Origin: Patescibacteria group bacterium
GTDB lineage: Bacteria > Patescibacteriota > Doudnabacteria > UBA920
Assembly: GCA_023487095.1 (NCBI GenBank)
Contig: JAMDEL010000062.1
Location: 1 to 18,387 of the forward strand
Direction: 5' to 3'
Length of the DNA stretch: 18,387 bases
Shown here in pieces: positions 7,879 to 13,789 of this stretch. Position 1 is the stretch's first letter. Each line of letters opens with the position of its first letter. The notes under the pieces are model-generated. The model searched no databases. It worked only from the letters and a program-made list of their open reading frames with translations, and was not told where the DNA came from. Both the position numbers and the translations under genes were made by a program.

Positions 7879-9726
7879 CTACTTGAGGAGAGCCTCGCCC
7901 TTGGCATAGGCATCAATCTCATCCTGCGGCAATATGCTTATCCTGGAAGCCTTATAGCCACGGGCTTTGAAAGCCTTAGCGGAAAGCGGCCTGAGCTGCC
8001 CCTTGCTAACCAAGTACACTGTTCCGGAAGACTGGCCTTTAAGCAAAGTGCCGTCTTTGGGCGGAATCGGGATGCCGTCAAACCACTCAACTGCCATTGA
8101 CTTGGTGAAAATATAGTCGGGGGTAATGCGCCGTTGCTTGGCTACGAAACTGGAAATAGGATGCTTGGTTCCGTCCTTAAAGATATAAAGCGGTCCTGTT
8201 TTACTGTCCAGGGCAAAGAAGGTTTGGTTTTTAGGCGTGGCAAATGCGCCGATGGGCAAGGCCCCCACCTCTTCGGAAGTCAGCACAGCCGTATTCTTAA
8301 AGCTTAGGCCCCGGTTTTTGAAAAGCTCGGCGGTCAGCGGCTTCTTAAAGCCTGCTTCCATCAAATAAACAGTGGTGGAGTCGCTTGCCTTAACCAAAGT
8401 GCCGTCCAGAGGCGAAACAAATCCCTGGCGGGTGTAAGTCGGGATCTCGTCGTCCGGCACGATTACAATCTGCTTGGGTGTAATTTTGCGCTGTTTGAAA
8501 GTAAATTCAGAAAACAATTTAATCTGTCCGTTTTCAACCAAATACACGGCCTGGTTAACCGCGCCCCGGATGACAGTGCCGTCCTGCGGCGGCAGGACCG
8601 AACCCAGGTCAAAAAGCGCAGCTTCTTCAGGCGTAACCGAGAGCGCCTTGCCGGCATCCAGTCCCCGCTGGCCAAGCACAAAGGCCGAAGCCGGGTGTTT
8701 TACGCCGGAAATAAAGACGTAAGCCTTATCGTCGCCTGTCAGCCTCACCACGGTATTGTCCGAAGGGGCAAAAATTTTGTCAGTCGGATAGCTTTCAAAC
8801 TCATTGGGTGAAATCATAATTTTCTGGGTCAGGTCCAACCCCCGCTGCTTGGCCACAAAATCCGGAACCAGCTGCTTGGTGCCGTTTTGGATAATGTAGG
8901 TCTTCAAATCATTGGCCAACGACAGCAGTGTCCCGTTCGGATACCTGAACCAGCTATTGAAAAATTTCCAAAAATTATAGTTGCCGTTAAAAACATGCGG
9001 CGTATAGCGGTACAGCGCAGCCGTGGCCTGGTTCATAAGCGTGAGCGTCTGGGACGGAGGCGCGTCATACGGTCCGCCGGTCGTGTTGTCCAGAGTAATC
9101 ACGTCTCCCACCCGGCTTACTTGCCCGTTAATCTGGGGGCCCCGCCCGCCGGTTGCTGTATAAGACTTCATTAAAGACTTGGTCGCGCCCAAATAGCGGT
9201 TGCCTTCGGCGTCAAAATTCCCAAAAAGCTGATAGTAAAAACCGGGGAACAAGTTGCCGCAGCCGGAAGCATCGGGACAATCAAAACCCATGGCCCTGTC
9301 CAGGGCTTTTTGCAGGCGTTCCGGAGTGAAATCATTAGCTGAAGTAATCAAGCCCTGCTCTTTGTTCAAAGTTACGATTATAACCTGGGGGTTCAGCCCG
9401 GATTGCCTGGAGGCGTCCCAAATCAGCTCAGCCGCAGTGCGCAAGCGCCCCAAATTTGGCCTGGGGTCTTCCAGTCCGGTTTTTAAGAGCGTATTGTCCG
9501 GCTCTTTCAGTTTTGTCAAAAAGTTCAAGGAGGTGTCTGCAAGAACCGAGTTTTTTACCTCTAAAAACTTCTGCACGCCTTCGGGCCCGCCGAAAGTCTG
9601 GGTATCCGCAAAGACCTTGTCGTCAATAAGTTTGTCTGGATTAAAACCCGGCTCAATCTGCGCCAAAACCTGCAAAGGAAAGGCGAGAATAACCAAAATA
9701 GAGATAAAATTCTTAAGTTTGTTCAT
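7879..9726 (-). CDS. Secreted putative lysozyme-fold protein with six C-terminal repeats
   Basis: 615-residue exported protein. A signal peptide occupies about residues 1-22 (basic start, hydrophobic core, VLA before QIEPG). Residues about 90-262 resemble a conserved group of actinobacterial and CPR wall-associated proteins: SGLNPQVIIVTLNKEQGL mirrors the transglycosylase pattern in which a Glu follows a helix, making E123 a candidate catalytic acid; then MGFDCPDASGCG, FYYQLFGNF, LMNQATAALYRYTPHV and NFWKFFNSWF. Residues 263-615 are six tandem units of 58-60 residues, each with a DGTxxK-like start, VYLxxxGxxxP, an Fxx(Q/N/A)RG-type turn and an acidic ending. The same unit occurs in the neighbouring S8 protease. 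A peptidoglycan-cleaving or wall-binding role is inferred; no activity can be proven. Its start lies 52 bp after the protease stop. Confidence 0.85.
   Translation of the reverse strand: MNKLKNFISILVILAFPLQVLAQIEPGFNPDKLIDDKVFADTQTFGGPEGVQKFLEVKNSVLADTSLNFLTKLKEPDNTLLKTGLEDPRPNLGRLRTAAELIWDASRQSGLNPQVIIVTLNKEQGLITSANDFTPERLQKALDRAMGFDCPDASGCGNLFPGFYYQLFGNFDAEGNRYLGATKSLMKSYTATGGRGPQINGQVSRVGDVITLDNTTGGPYDAPPSQTLTLMNQATAALYRYTPHVFNGNYNFWKFFNSWFRYPNGTLLSLANDLKTYIIQNGTKQLVPDFVAKQRGLDLTQKIMISPNEFESYPTDKIFAPSDNTVVRLTGDDKAYVFISGVKHPASAFVLGQRGLDAGKALSVTPEEAALFDLGSVLPPQDGTVIRGAVNQAVYLVENGQIKLFSEFTFKQRKITPKQIVIVPDDEIPTYTRQGFVSPLDGTLVKASDSTTVYLMEAGFKKPLTAELFKNRGLSFKNTAVLTSEEVGALPIGAFATPKNQTFFALDSKTGPLYIFKDGTKHPISSFVAKQRRITPDYIFTKSMAVEWFDGIPIPPKDGTLLKGQSSGTVYLVSKGQLRPLSAKAFKARGYKASRISILPQDEIDAYAKGEALLK
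7882..8940 (-). repeat. Six tandem about-59-residue repeat units in the lysozyme-fold protein
   Basis: Protein repeats beginning at residues 263, 321, 380, 439, 498 and 556. Typical unit: P-x-DGTLVK, then VYLxxxGxKxP, FxxKQRG(L/Y/I), a short beta-like run, an acidic residue pair and G(x)xxxP leading into the next unit. Units 3, 4 and 6 match best; units 2 and 5 are most degenerate. The last ends KGEALLK at the protein C-terminus. Function is unknown; wall or surface attachment is a reasonable guess. Confidence 0.85.
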
Positions 9727-9778
9727 GCTGACTTCTTATTAGCTTAATATTTAATACGAGCTAAAGACTAAAATTGTT

Positions 9779-11635
9779 TTATTTTATAAACGCTTCGCCT
9801 TTGGACATTTTTTCAATGTCTTTATCGGGCAGCCGTAAGACGGAAAATTGGCTGAGTCCCCTTTCCTGGTAAAAAGCCCAGTTCATGGGGTGTAAAACGC
9901 CAGCCACGGTCCAATAAACCGTGCGGCCCCTATACCCCCGGACTATGGTCCCGTCCGCCGGCGGCAAAAAAGACGTAGTAACCCAGGAATTGAATTCCGG
10001 AAAATCCACGGTGTTGACGGCGCTAAAATTGTAACCCCGCTGCTTAAAGACTTCGTAAGTAACCGGCATCTTCTGTCCGGTGTCCAGCAGGTAGACCGCG
10101 GGCTGGCTGGAAAGTTTTATAAGCGTGCCGTCGTCAGGCGTTACGTACGGGCCTTCGGGAAATGTTTCAATCTGTTGGACAGTCACGTCTTTCACCAGAG
10201 CCCCCGGAAAGCGCCTGTTCATGACAAAAGGCGAAACCGGCCGCTTCTTGCCGCCGGAAATCTGGTAAACCAGCGTGGTGTTCAAAACTTTGACCAAATC
10301 GCCTTCCTTAAAACCGTCCACAGAGAAAGTGCCCATAAAACTTTTTGGGACATTTATTCTGCCCGCTCCCAAAAGTCCGCGGCACGAACTGCCCCCGCAC
10401 TGTGACAGGTTTTGGTCATCCACTGAGTCAGCACTAGTAATAATCTTGTCGCGGATTTGGACGTTGGTCGCAGACGGATACATGGCCCTCAGCAGCGCGG
10501 CCTGCCCAACCACAAATGGCACGGCCAGGGAAGTGCCCGAAGCGTAGGCATAGGAGTTGGGGGCGTACTTTTTGGTAATCGGGTCGTGGTTAATAGTGGA
10601 CAAAATCCGCTTGCCCGGAGCCACGATATCCAGGCAATTCTTGCCATAGTTAGAAAAAACCGGCTTCACGTCGTTTTGGTCCACAGCACCCACTCCGATA
10701 ATCATATTCTGGTTGTTGTCATCGCAAATCGGAAAAACCGGCTCAGCGTCAAGACTGTGGCCTTCGGTGGCGGCATCGTTGCCCGCAGCCGCAACTATTA
10801 CCAGGCCTTTGCCAAAAGCGTAAGAAATGGAATTGGCCAAAACCGTATCGTGTGCAAAGCCAATTCCGCCGATGCTTAAATTAATAAACTGCGCGCCATT
10901 GTCAGCCGCCCAGACTATAGCCTCGGAAATTGTCGCCGCGTCACCTTTCCCGGATTCGTCCAGGGCTTTCACCGGCATAATGCTAATTCGCCAATTCGTG
11001 CCGGCAATTCCTAGGTTGTTGTTGGGTGTGGCGCCTAAAATTCCGGCAACCAAAGTGCCGTGGCCGTTGTCGTCAGAATTCACCTTGCCGGAAATTTCTT
11101 GCCGGCTGATAAAATTAAAGCCTTTTACAAAGTTGACGCTTTGCAGATCCTCATGCGTGGCATCAACGCCCGTGTCCACAATCGCCACCACATTGCTGAT
11201 ATTGCCGGTAACCGTGCTCCAGGTTTCGGGATATCCGCTTTTCAACAGACCCCACTGCTTATCAATATCGGAGCTATTGGCCGTAAAGCCCGGATCGTTG
11301 ACCAAAACCGCCTGCTCCTTAACCAAAGAAATCTGGTCTAAATATTCAAATCGCCCTGCCAACCCCCCCTTAAGCTCCGACAGCTGGCAAGCGCACTGAA
11401 AAGTATAAATATTTCGGAAAATTTCCGCCTGGTTTCCTGCAAAGCGCAAACGGTAACCTGCGTCCAGTCCGGCCAAAAGCGGAGCGCTCTCGGCGCTTTT
11501 GAACTTTACTATAAATTCCGCAACCGGGACGGGGGTTTTCGCAAAAGCCGGGGAAAAAGGAAGAACTGTTCCGATGATGGCACCGAAAATAAAAAATGTC
11601 TTTATGGAAATAATAAGCTTTTTTTTCAACTGCAC
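9779..11635 (-). CDS. Secreted subtilisin-like serine protease (S8) with C-terminal repeats
   Basis: 618-residue exported protease. A signal peptide spans about 1-32 (MQLKKK start, hydrophobic core, AFA before KTP). Residues about 36-125 look like an inhibitor-type propeptide (AEFIVKFKS). The catalytic domain spans about 126-430 with the full triad: D154 in AIVDTGVD, H192 in NGHGTLVAGI and S369 in ASGTSLAVP, with oxyanion N286 in AAAGND. C413 and C418 in QCGGSSC could pair. Residues 442-618 are three copies of the repeat also found in the adjacent gene, ending KGEAFIK. It starts with GTG (11635), 10 bp after the GT2 stop, with no clear Shine-Dalgarno element. Likely acts at the cell surface, on envelope or external proteins; substrate unknown. 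All catalytic residues are intact, so it should be active. Confidence 0.96.
   Translation of the reverse strand: MQLKKKLIISIKTFFIFGAIIGTVLPFSPAFAKTPVPVAEFIVKFKSAESAPLLAGLDAGYRLRFAGNQAEIFRNIYTFQCACQLSELKGGLAGRFEYLDQISLVKEQAVLVNDPGFTANSSDIDKQWGLLKSGYPETWSTVTGNISNVVAIVDTGVDATHEDLQSVNFVKGFNFISRQEISGKVNSDDNGHGTLVAGILGATPNNNLGIAGTNWRISIMPVKALDESGKGDAATISEAIVWAADNGAQFINLSIGGIGFAHDTVLANSISYAFGKGLVIVAAAGNDAATEGHSLDAEPVFPICDDNNQNMIIGVGAVDQNDVKPVFSNYGKNCLDIVAPGKRILSTINHDPITKKYAPNSYAYASGTSLAVPFVVGQAALLRAMYPSATNVQIRDKIITSADSVDDQNLSQCGGSSCRGLLGAGRINVPKSFMGTFSVDGFKEGDLVKVLNTTLVYQISGGKKRPVSPFVMNRRFPGALVKDVTVQQIETFPEGPYVTPDDGTLIKLSSQPAVYLLDTGQKMPVTYEVFKQRGYNFSAVNTVDFPEFNSWVTTSFLPPADGTIVRGYRGRTVYWTVAGVLHPMNWAFYQERGLSQFSVLRLPDKDIEKMSKGEAFIK
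9782..10312 (-). repeat. Three tandem about-59-residue repeat units in the S8 protease
   Basis: Units start at residues 442, 500 and 560 of the protease. They share DGTLIK/DGTIVRG starts, VY(Q/L/W) strands, GxxxPV turns, KQRGY or QERGL and a closing acidic run with the six units of the downstream gene. The final KGEAFIK parallels KGEALLK there, showing common descent of the whole C-terminal block. Confidence 0.85.
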
Positions 11636-11645
11636 TTTTTAAAAC

Positions 11646-12371
11646 TTACTTGTATTTGCCTGTCCAAAGATTCAGCCTAATCTGAATAACCTCAAAAAGC
11701 ATTTTGACCATGCCCGAGAACTTAACATGGCTCTCCGAGTCATTCACCCACTTTACCGGTACTTCCTTAATTTTAAATTTAGCCCGGCGGGCCAAAGCTA
11801 AAATCTCAACGTCAAAGGCCCACCTGTAAATGGTCTGCTGGGAAAAAATCTTCTCCGTTGCGCCTTGGGTAAAAGCTTTAAAGCCGCACTGGGAATCGGT
11901 TACTCCCACGGGAACCAGCGTATGGACAATCAACCTAAACACCCCGCCCAAAAAGTCTCGGATCCAGGGCTGCTTAACCGCAATTTCAGAACCCGCAATT
12001 CGCCTTGAACCGACGACTATGGAATACCCCTGTTCAAAATACGGCAGCATTTTTGCAACTTCGTCCACAACAGTGGAATTGTCCGCGTCCATAAACAGCC
12101 GGACATCCCCAACAGCTTTCAGCATGCCCTGCTTGGTAACCCAGCCCTTGCCGTGGTTTTCCTGGTTATCCACCAAAATTAAATTGGGGATTTTCTTCGC
12201 GTATTCTGATACTATTTGCGCGGTTTTGTCTTTTGACCCGTCATTAACGACTAAAATTTCCGTGCTATAGGTCTGTTTTTGCAGAAAAGCGCTTACTGCT
12301 GACAAAGTTTTGCCGATTCTATGCTCTTCGTTGTAGGCCGGAATAATGACGGATAATTTTTTCATAGGCAT
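11646..12371 (-). CDS. GT2 glycosyltransferase, dolichyl/polyprenyl-phosphate sugar synthase-like (DPM1/ALG5-like)
   Basis: GT-A enzyme likely to transfer a hexose from UDP- or GDP-sugar to polyprenyl phosphate at the cytoplasmic membrane face. The 241 residues show VIIPAYNEEHRIGKTL near 8-23, VVNDGSKDKT near 41-50, NHGKGWVTKQGM near 72-83, the metal-binding DAD at 95-97, VGSRRIAGSEI and TDSQCGFKAF. No membrane segment follows the catalytic domain, so it is the soluble DPM1/ALG5 type rather than the ArnC/GtrB type with C-terminal helices. It heads the probable long operon, being 10 bp upstream of the protease gene. The start is ATG 12371; an in-frame ATG at 12365 (MKKLSVIIPAYNEE) is equally consistent with the family. 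It follows a promoter with a very short leader. Confidence 0.93.
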   Translation of the reverse strand: MPMKKLSVIIPAYNEEHRIGKTLSAVSAFLQKQTYSTEILVVNDGSKDKTAQIVSEYAKKIPNLILVDNQENHGKGWVTKQGMLKAVGDVRLFMDADNSTVVDEVAKMLPYFEQGYSIVVGSRRIAGSEIAVKQPWIRDFLGGVFRLIVHTLVPVGVTDSQCGFKAFTQGATEKIFSQQTIYRWAFDVEILALARRAKFKIKEVPVKWVNDSESHVKFSGMVKMLFEVIQIRLNLWTGKYK

Positions 12372-12387
12372 TGATTAATTTTGTATC

Positions 12388-12396
12388 ATTATAACA
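12388..12396 (-). promoter_or_regulatory. Extended -10 promoter upstream of the glycan/protease operon
   Basis: The minus strand reads TGTTATAAT (12396-12388): a perfect TATAAT with the TGn extension. No convincing -35 is seen, as expected for extended -10 promoters. Transcription should begin near 12381-12380, leaving only about 10 nt before ATG 12371, or about 16 nt before ATG 12365. Confidence 0.65.
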
Positions 12397-12409
12397 CAAA
12401 AATTCCTGA

Positions 12410-12444
12410 AATAAAAATCCGCCCCTGGCTTGTCGCAGGGGCGG
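12410..12444 (-). terminator. Rho-independent terminator of galE
   Basis: Perfect 9-bp GC-rich stem: arms 12436-12444 and 12419-12427, 8-nt loop, followed on the minus strand by ATTTTTATTTC. It starts 12 bp after the galE stop and lies just upstream of the next promoter. Confidence 0.92.
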
Positions 12445-12455
12445 AAAAAAGAAAT

Positions 12456-13634
12456 TTAATTTTGCTGGTACTGCTTCCAGGCTGTTTCAATAATCGTCGG
12501 CAAGTCGCTGTACCTGACTTCAAAACCCAAGTTCCTTTTCGCTTTTTCTGAATTCGCGACCAGCAAGTCTGCGTCCCCGGGACGCCTGGGGCCAATCTCC
12601 ATCGGAATCATGCGGTTTAAAACTTCAGCCGTGGCGTTTATCATTTCCAATACGCTGTAGCCATGGCCCGTACCCAGGTTGAAAATTTCAAAACTTTCGT
12701 TTTCTTTCATGCGTTTTAAAGCCAGCACGTGGGCCCGGGCAATATCCAGTACGTGAATGTAGTCCCTGACACATGTGCCGTCTGCCGTGCCATAATCGTT
12801 GCCGTTGACTTTAATCTGCGGGCGTTTGCCGTTGGCGACTTCCAGAATACTCGGAATCAAGTGGGATTCATGGGTCGGCTTAATCTGCCCGTCAAAATCG
12901 CAGCCTGAGGCGTTAAAGTAGCGGAAAACCACCCCCGAAAACCCAAGGTACTTAGTATAGTATTCAATGGTTTTTTCCGCCACAAATTTAGTGTAGCCAT
13001 ACGGGTTGGCGGGGTTAACGCCCGACTCTTCCGAAAGCGGCTTGCCGCCGGAAGGGTCATAAAGTGCACAGGTGGAAGAAAAAATAATTTTCTTCACCCC
13101 GAACTCGTTCATTACCGAAAGCAAGCTTAGGGTGTTAACCGCGTTGTTCTGAAAATATTTTTCCGGTTCGCGCACCGACTCCTCAACTTCTATGCTGGCG
13201 GCAAGGTGCATGACGGCCTCAACCTGGTGGGCGGCAAAAACGTCGCGCATAAAATTAACATCAGCCAAATCGCCTTCAAAAAATATGGCGCCGGCGGGAA
13301 CATTCTCGCGCTTGCCCGTGGACAAATTATCAACCACCACCACCTCGTAATTATTTTCAAGCATTTTTCTGGCCACGTGCGAGCCAATGTAGCCTGCCCC
13401 GCCCGTAACCAAAACTTTGCCGCTGCCGCCCGGGCCTGTTTCCGCCTGCCTTTTTTGCCCCTGCGGCACAGGCACCTGGGGTTTTGCCGTTTCCGTGTTT
13501 AGGCCCCCGACCAAAGCATTGTACTTGTCTATAGTCAAAACCACTACAGCCGGTTTTTCATCCAAGTTAAGTATCAGGCCGCCCTCACGCTTCCTGGCCT
13601 CCCTAATCAGCTCCTGCAAATATTGGTTATCCAT
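12456..13634 (-). CDS. galE: UDP-glucose 4-epimerase with Phd/YefM-like N-terminal extension
   Basis: NAD-dependent extended SDR that interconverts UDP-glucose and UDP-galactose (or the N-acetyl forms), supplying sugar donors for glycan synthesis in the cytoplasm. The epimerase occupies about residues 71-392: TGGAGYIGSH (77-86) binds NAD, VDNLSTG near 101-107, HLAAS near 143-147, FSSTCALYD with T188 at the E. coli S124 position, the catalytic Y212xxxK216 in PYGYTKFVAEK, FRYFNASGCD, and VRDYIHVLD near 289-297. At 392 residues it is some 60-70 longer than normal. Residues 1-45, including LILNLDEKPAVVVLTIDKYNAL, resemble the antitoxin fold of Phd/YefM; a Gln/Pro/Gly-rich linker (46-70) joins it. 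No ATG, GTG or TTG with a ribosome site lies at the epimerase boundary, so the fusion is real. Transcribed alone, between two terminators. Confidence 0.96.
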   Translation of the reverse strand: MDNQYLQELIREARKREGGLILNLDEKPAVVVLTIDKYNALVGGLNTETAKPQVPVPQGQKRQAETGPGGSGKVLVTGGAGYIGSHVARKMLENNYEVVVVDNLSTGKRENVPAGAIFFEGDLADVNFMRDVFAAHQVEAVMHLAASIEVEESVREPEKYFQNNAVNTLSLLSVMNEFGVKKIIFSSTCALYDPSGGKPLSEESGVNPANPYGYTKFVAEKTIEYYTKYLGFSGVVFRYFNASGCDFDGQIKPTHESHLIPSILEVANGKRPQIKVNGNDYGTADGTCVRDYIHVLDIARAHVLALKRMKENESFEIFNLGTGHGYSVLEMINATAEVLNRMIPMEIGPRRPGDADLLVANSEKAKRNLGFEVRYSDLPTIIETAWKQYQQN

Positions 13635-13657
13635 AGTTGACTCTTGTTATATTTAAC

Positions 13658-13696
13658 AACAAACCACAGCTCGGTTGTATTTGGCTGTGGTTTGTT
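13658..13696 (-). promoter_or_regulatory. Inverted repeat in the galE leader
   Basis: Perfect 13-bp arms (13658-13670 and 13684-13696) with a 13-nt loop, lying between the galE promoter and its ATG, 23 bp upstream of the start. On the minus strand the stem is followed by the modest T-run of GTTTGTTGTTAAAT; on the plus strand a T-rich run also follows. It could be a leader attenuator, an mRNA-stabilising hairpin or an operator. No ligand-binding fold was recognised. Confidence 0.6.
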
Positions 13697-13711
13697 TTGA
13701 TTTATATTTTA

Positions 13712-13739
13712 ATGTTAACACACCCTAATGGCTTGTCAA
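13712..13739 (-). promoter_or_regulatory. galE promoter with consensus -35
   Basis: A perfect TTGACA (13739-13734) directly abuts the T-run of the preceding terminator. The best -10 is TAACAT (13717-13712, 16-bp spacer) or AACATT with 17 bp. The -10 is only 4/6, so the exact start is uncertain. The leader would be about 70 nt and include the inverted repeat. Confidence 0.5.
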
Positions 13740-13773
13740 ATAAAACAGCCTCCGGTTTGGCCGGAGGCTGTTT
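13738..13773 (-). terminator. Rho-independent terminator of the surface protein gene
   Basis: Perfect 13-bp stem (13761-13773 with 13743-13755), 5-nt loop CCAAA on the minus strand, and a TTTTATTT run after it. It begins 17 bp after the stop codon at 13790. Confidence 0.94.
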
Positions 13774-13789
13774 AAAGCTCTTTTAAGCT

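Noticed and set aside
9731..9757. 6-bp inverted repeat TTAGCT/AGCTAA between the protease and lysozyme-fold genes
   Set aside because: Short, AT-rich, 14-nt loop and no T-run; likely chance in a 52-bp AT-rich spacer.
10827..11399. 190-residue open frame on the plus strand
   Set aside because: Lies wholly antisense to the S8 catalytic domain, whose triad is intact; composition and lack of recognisable motifs mark it as a shadow frame. The same holds for the plus-strand frames at 321-788, 6139-6726, 9254-9742 and 14708-15172.
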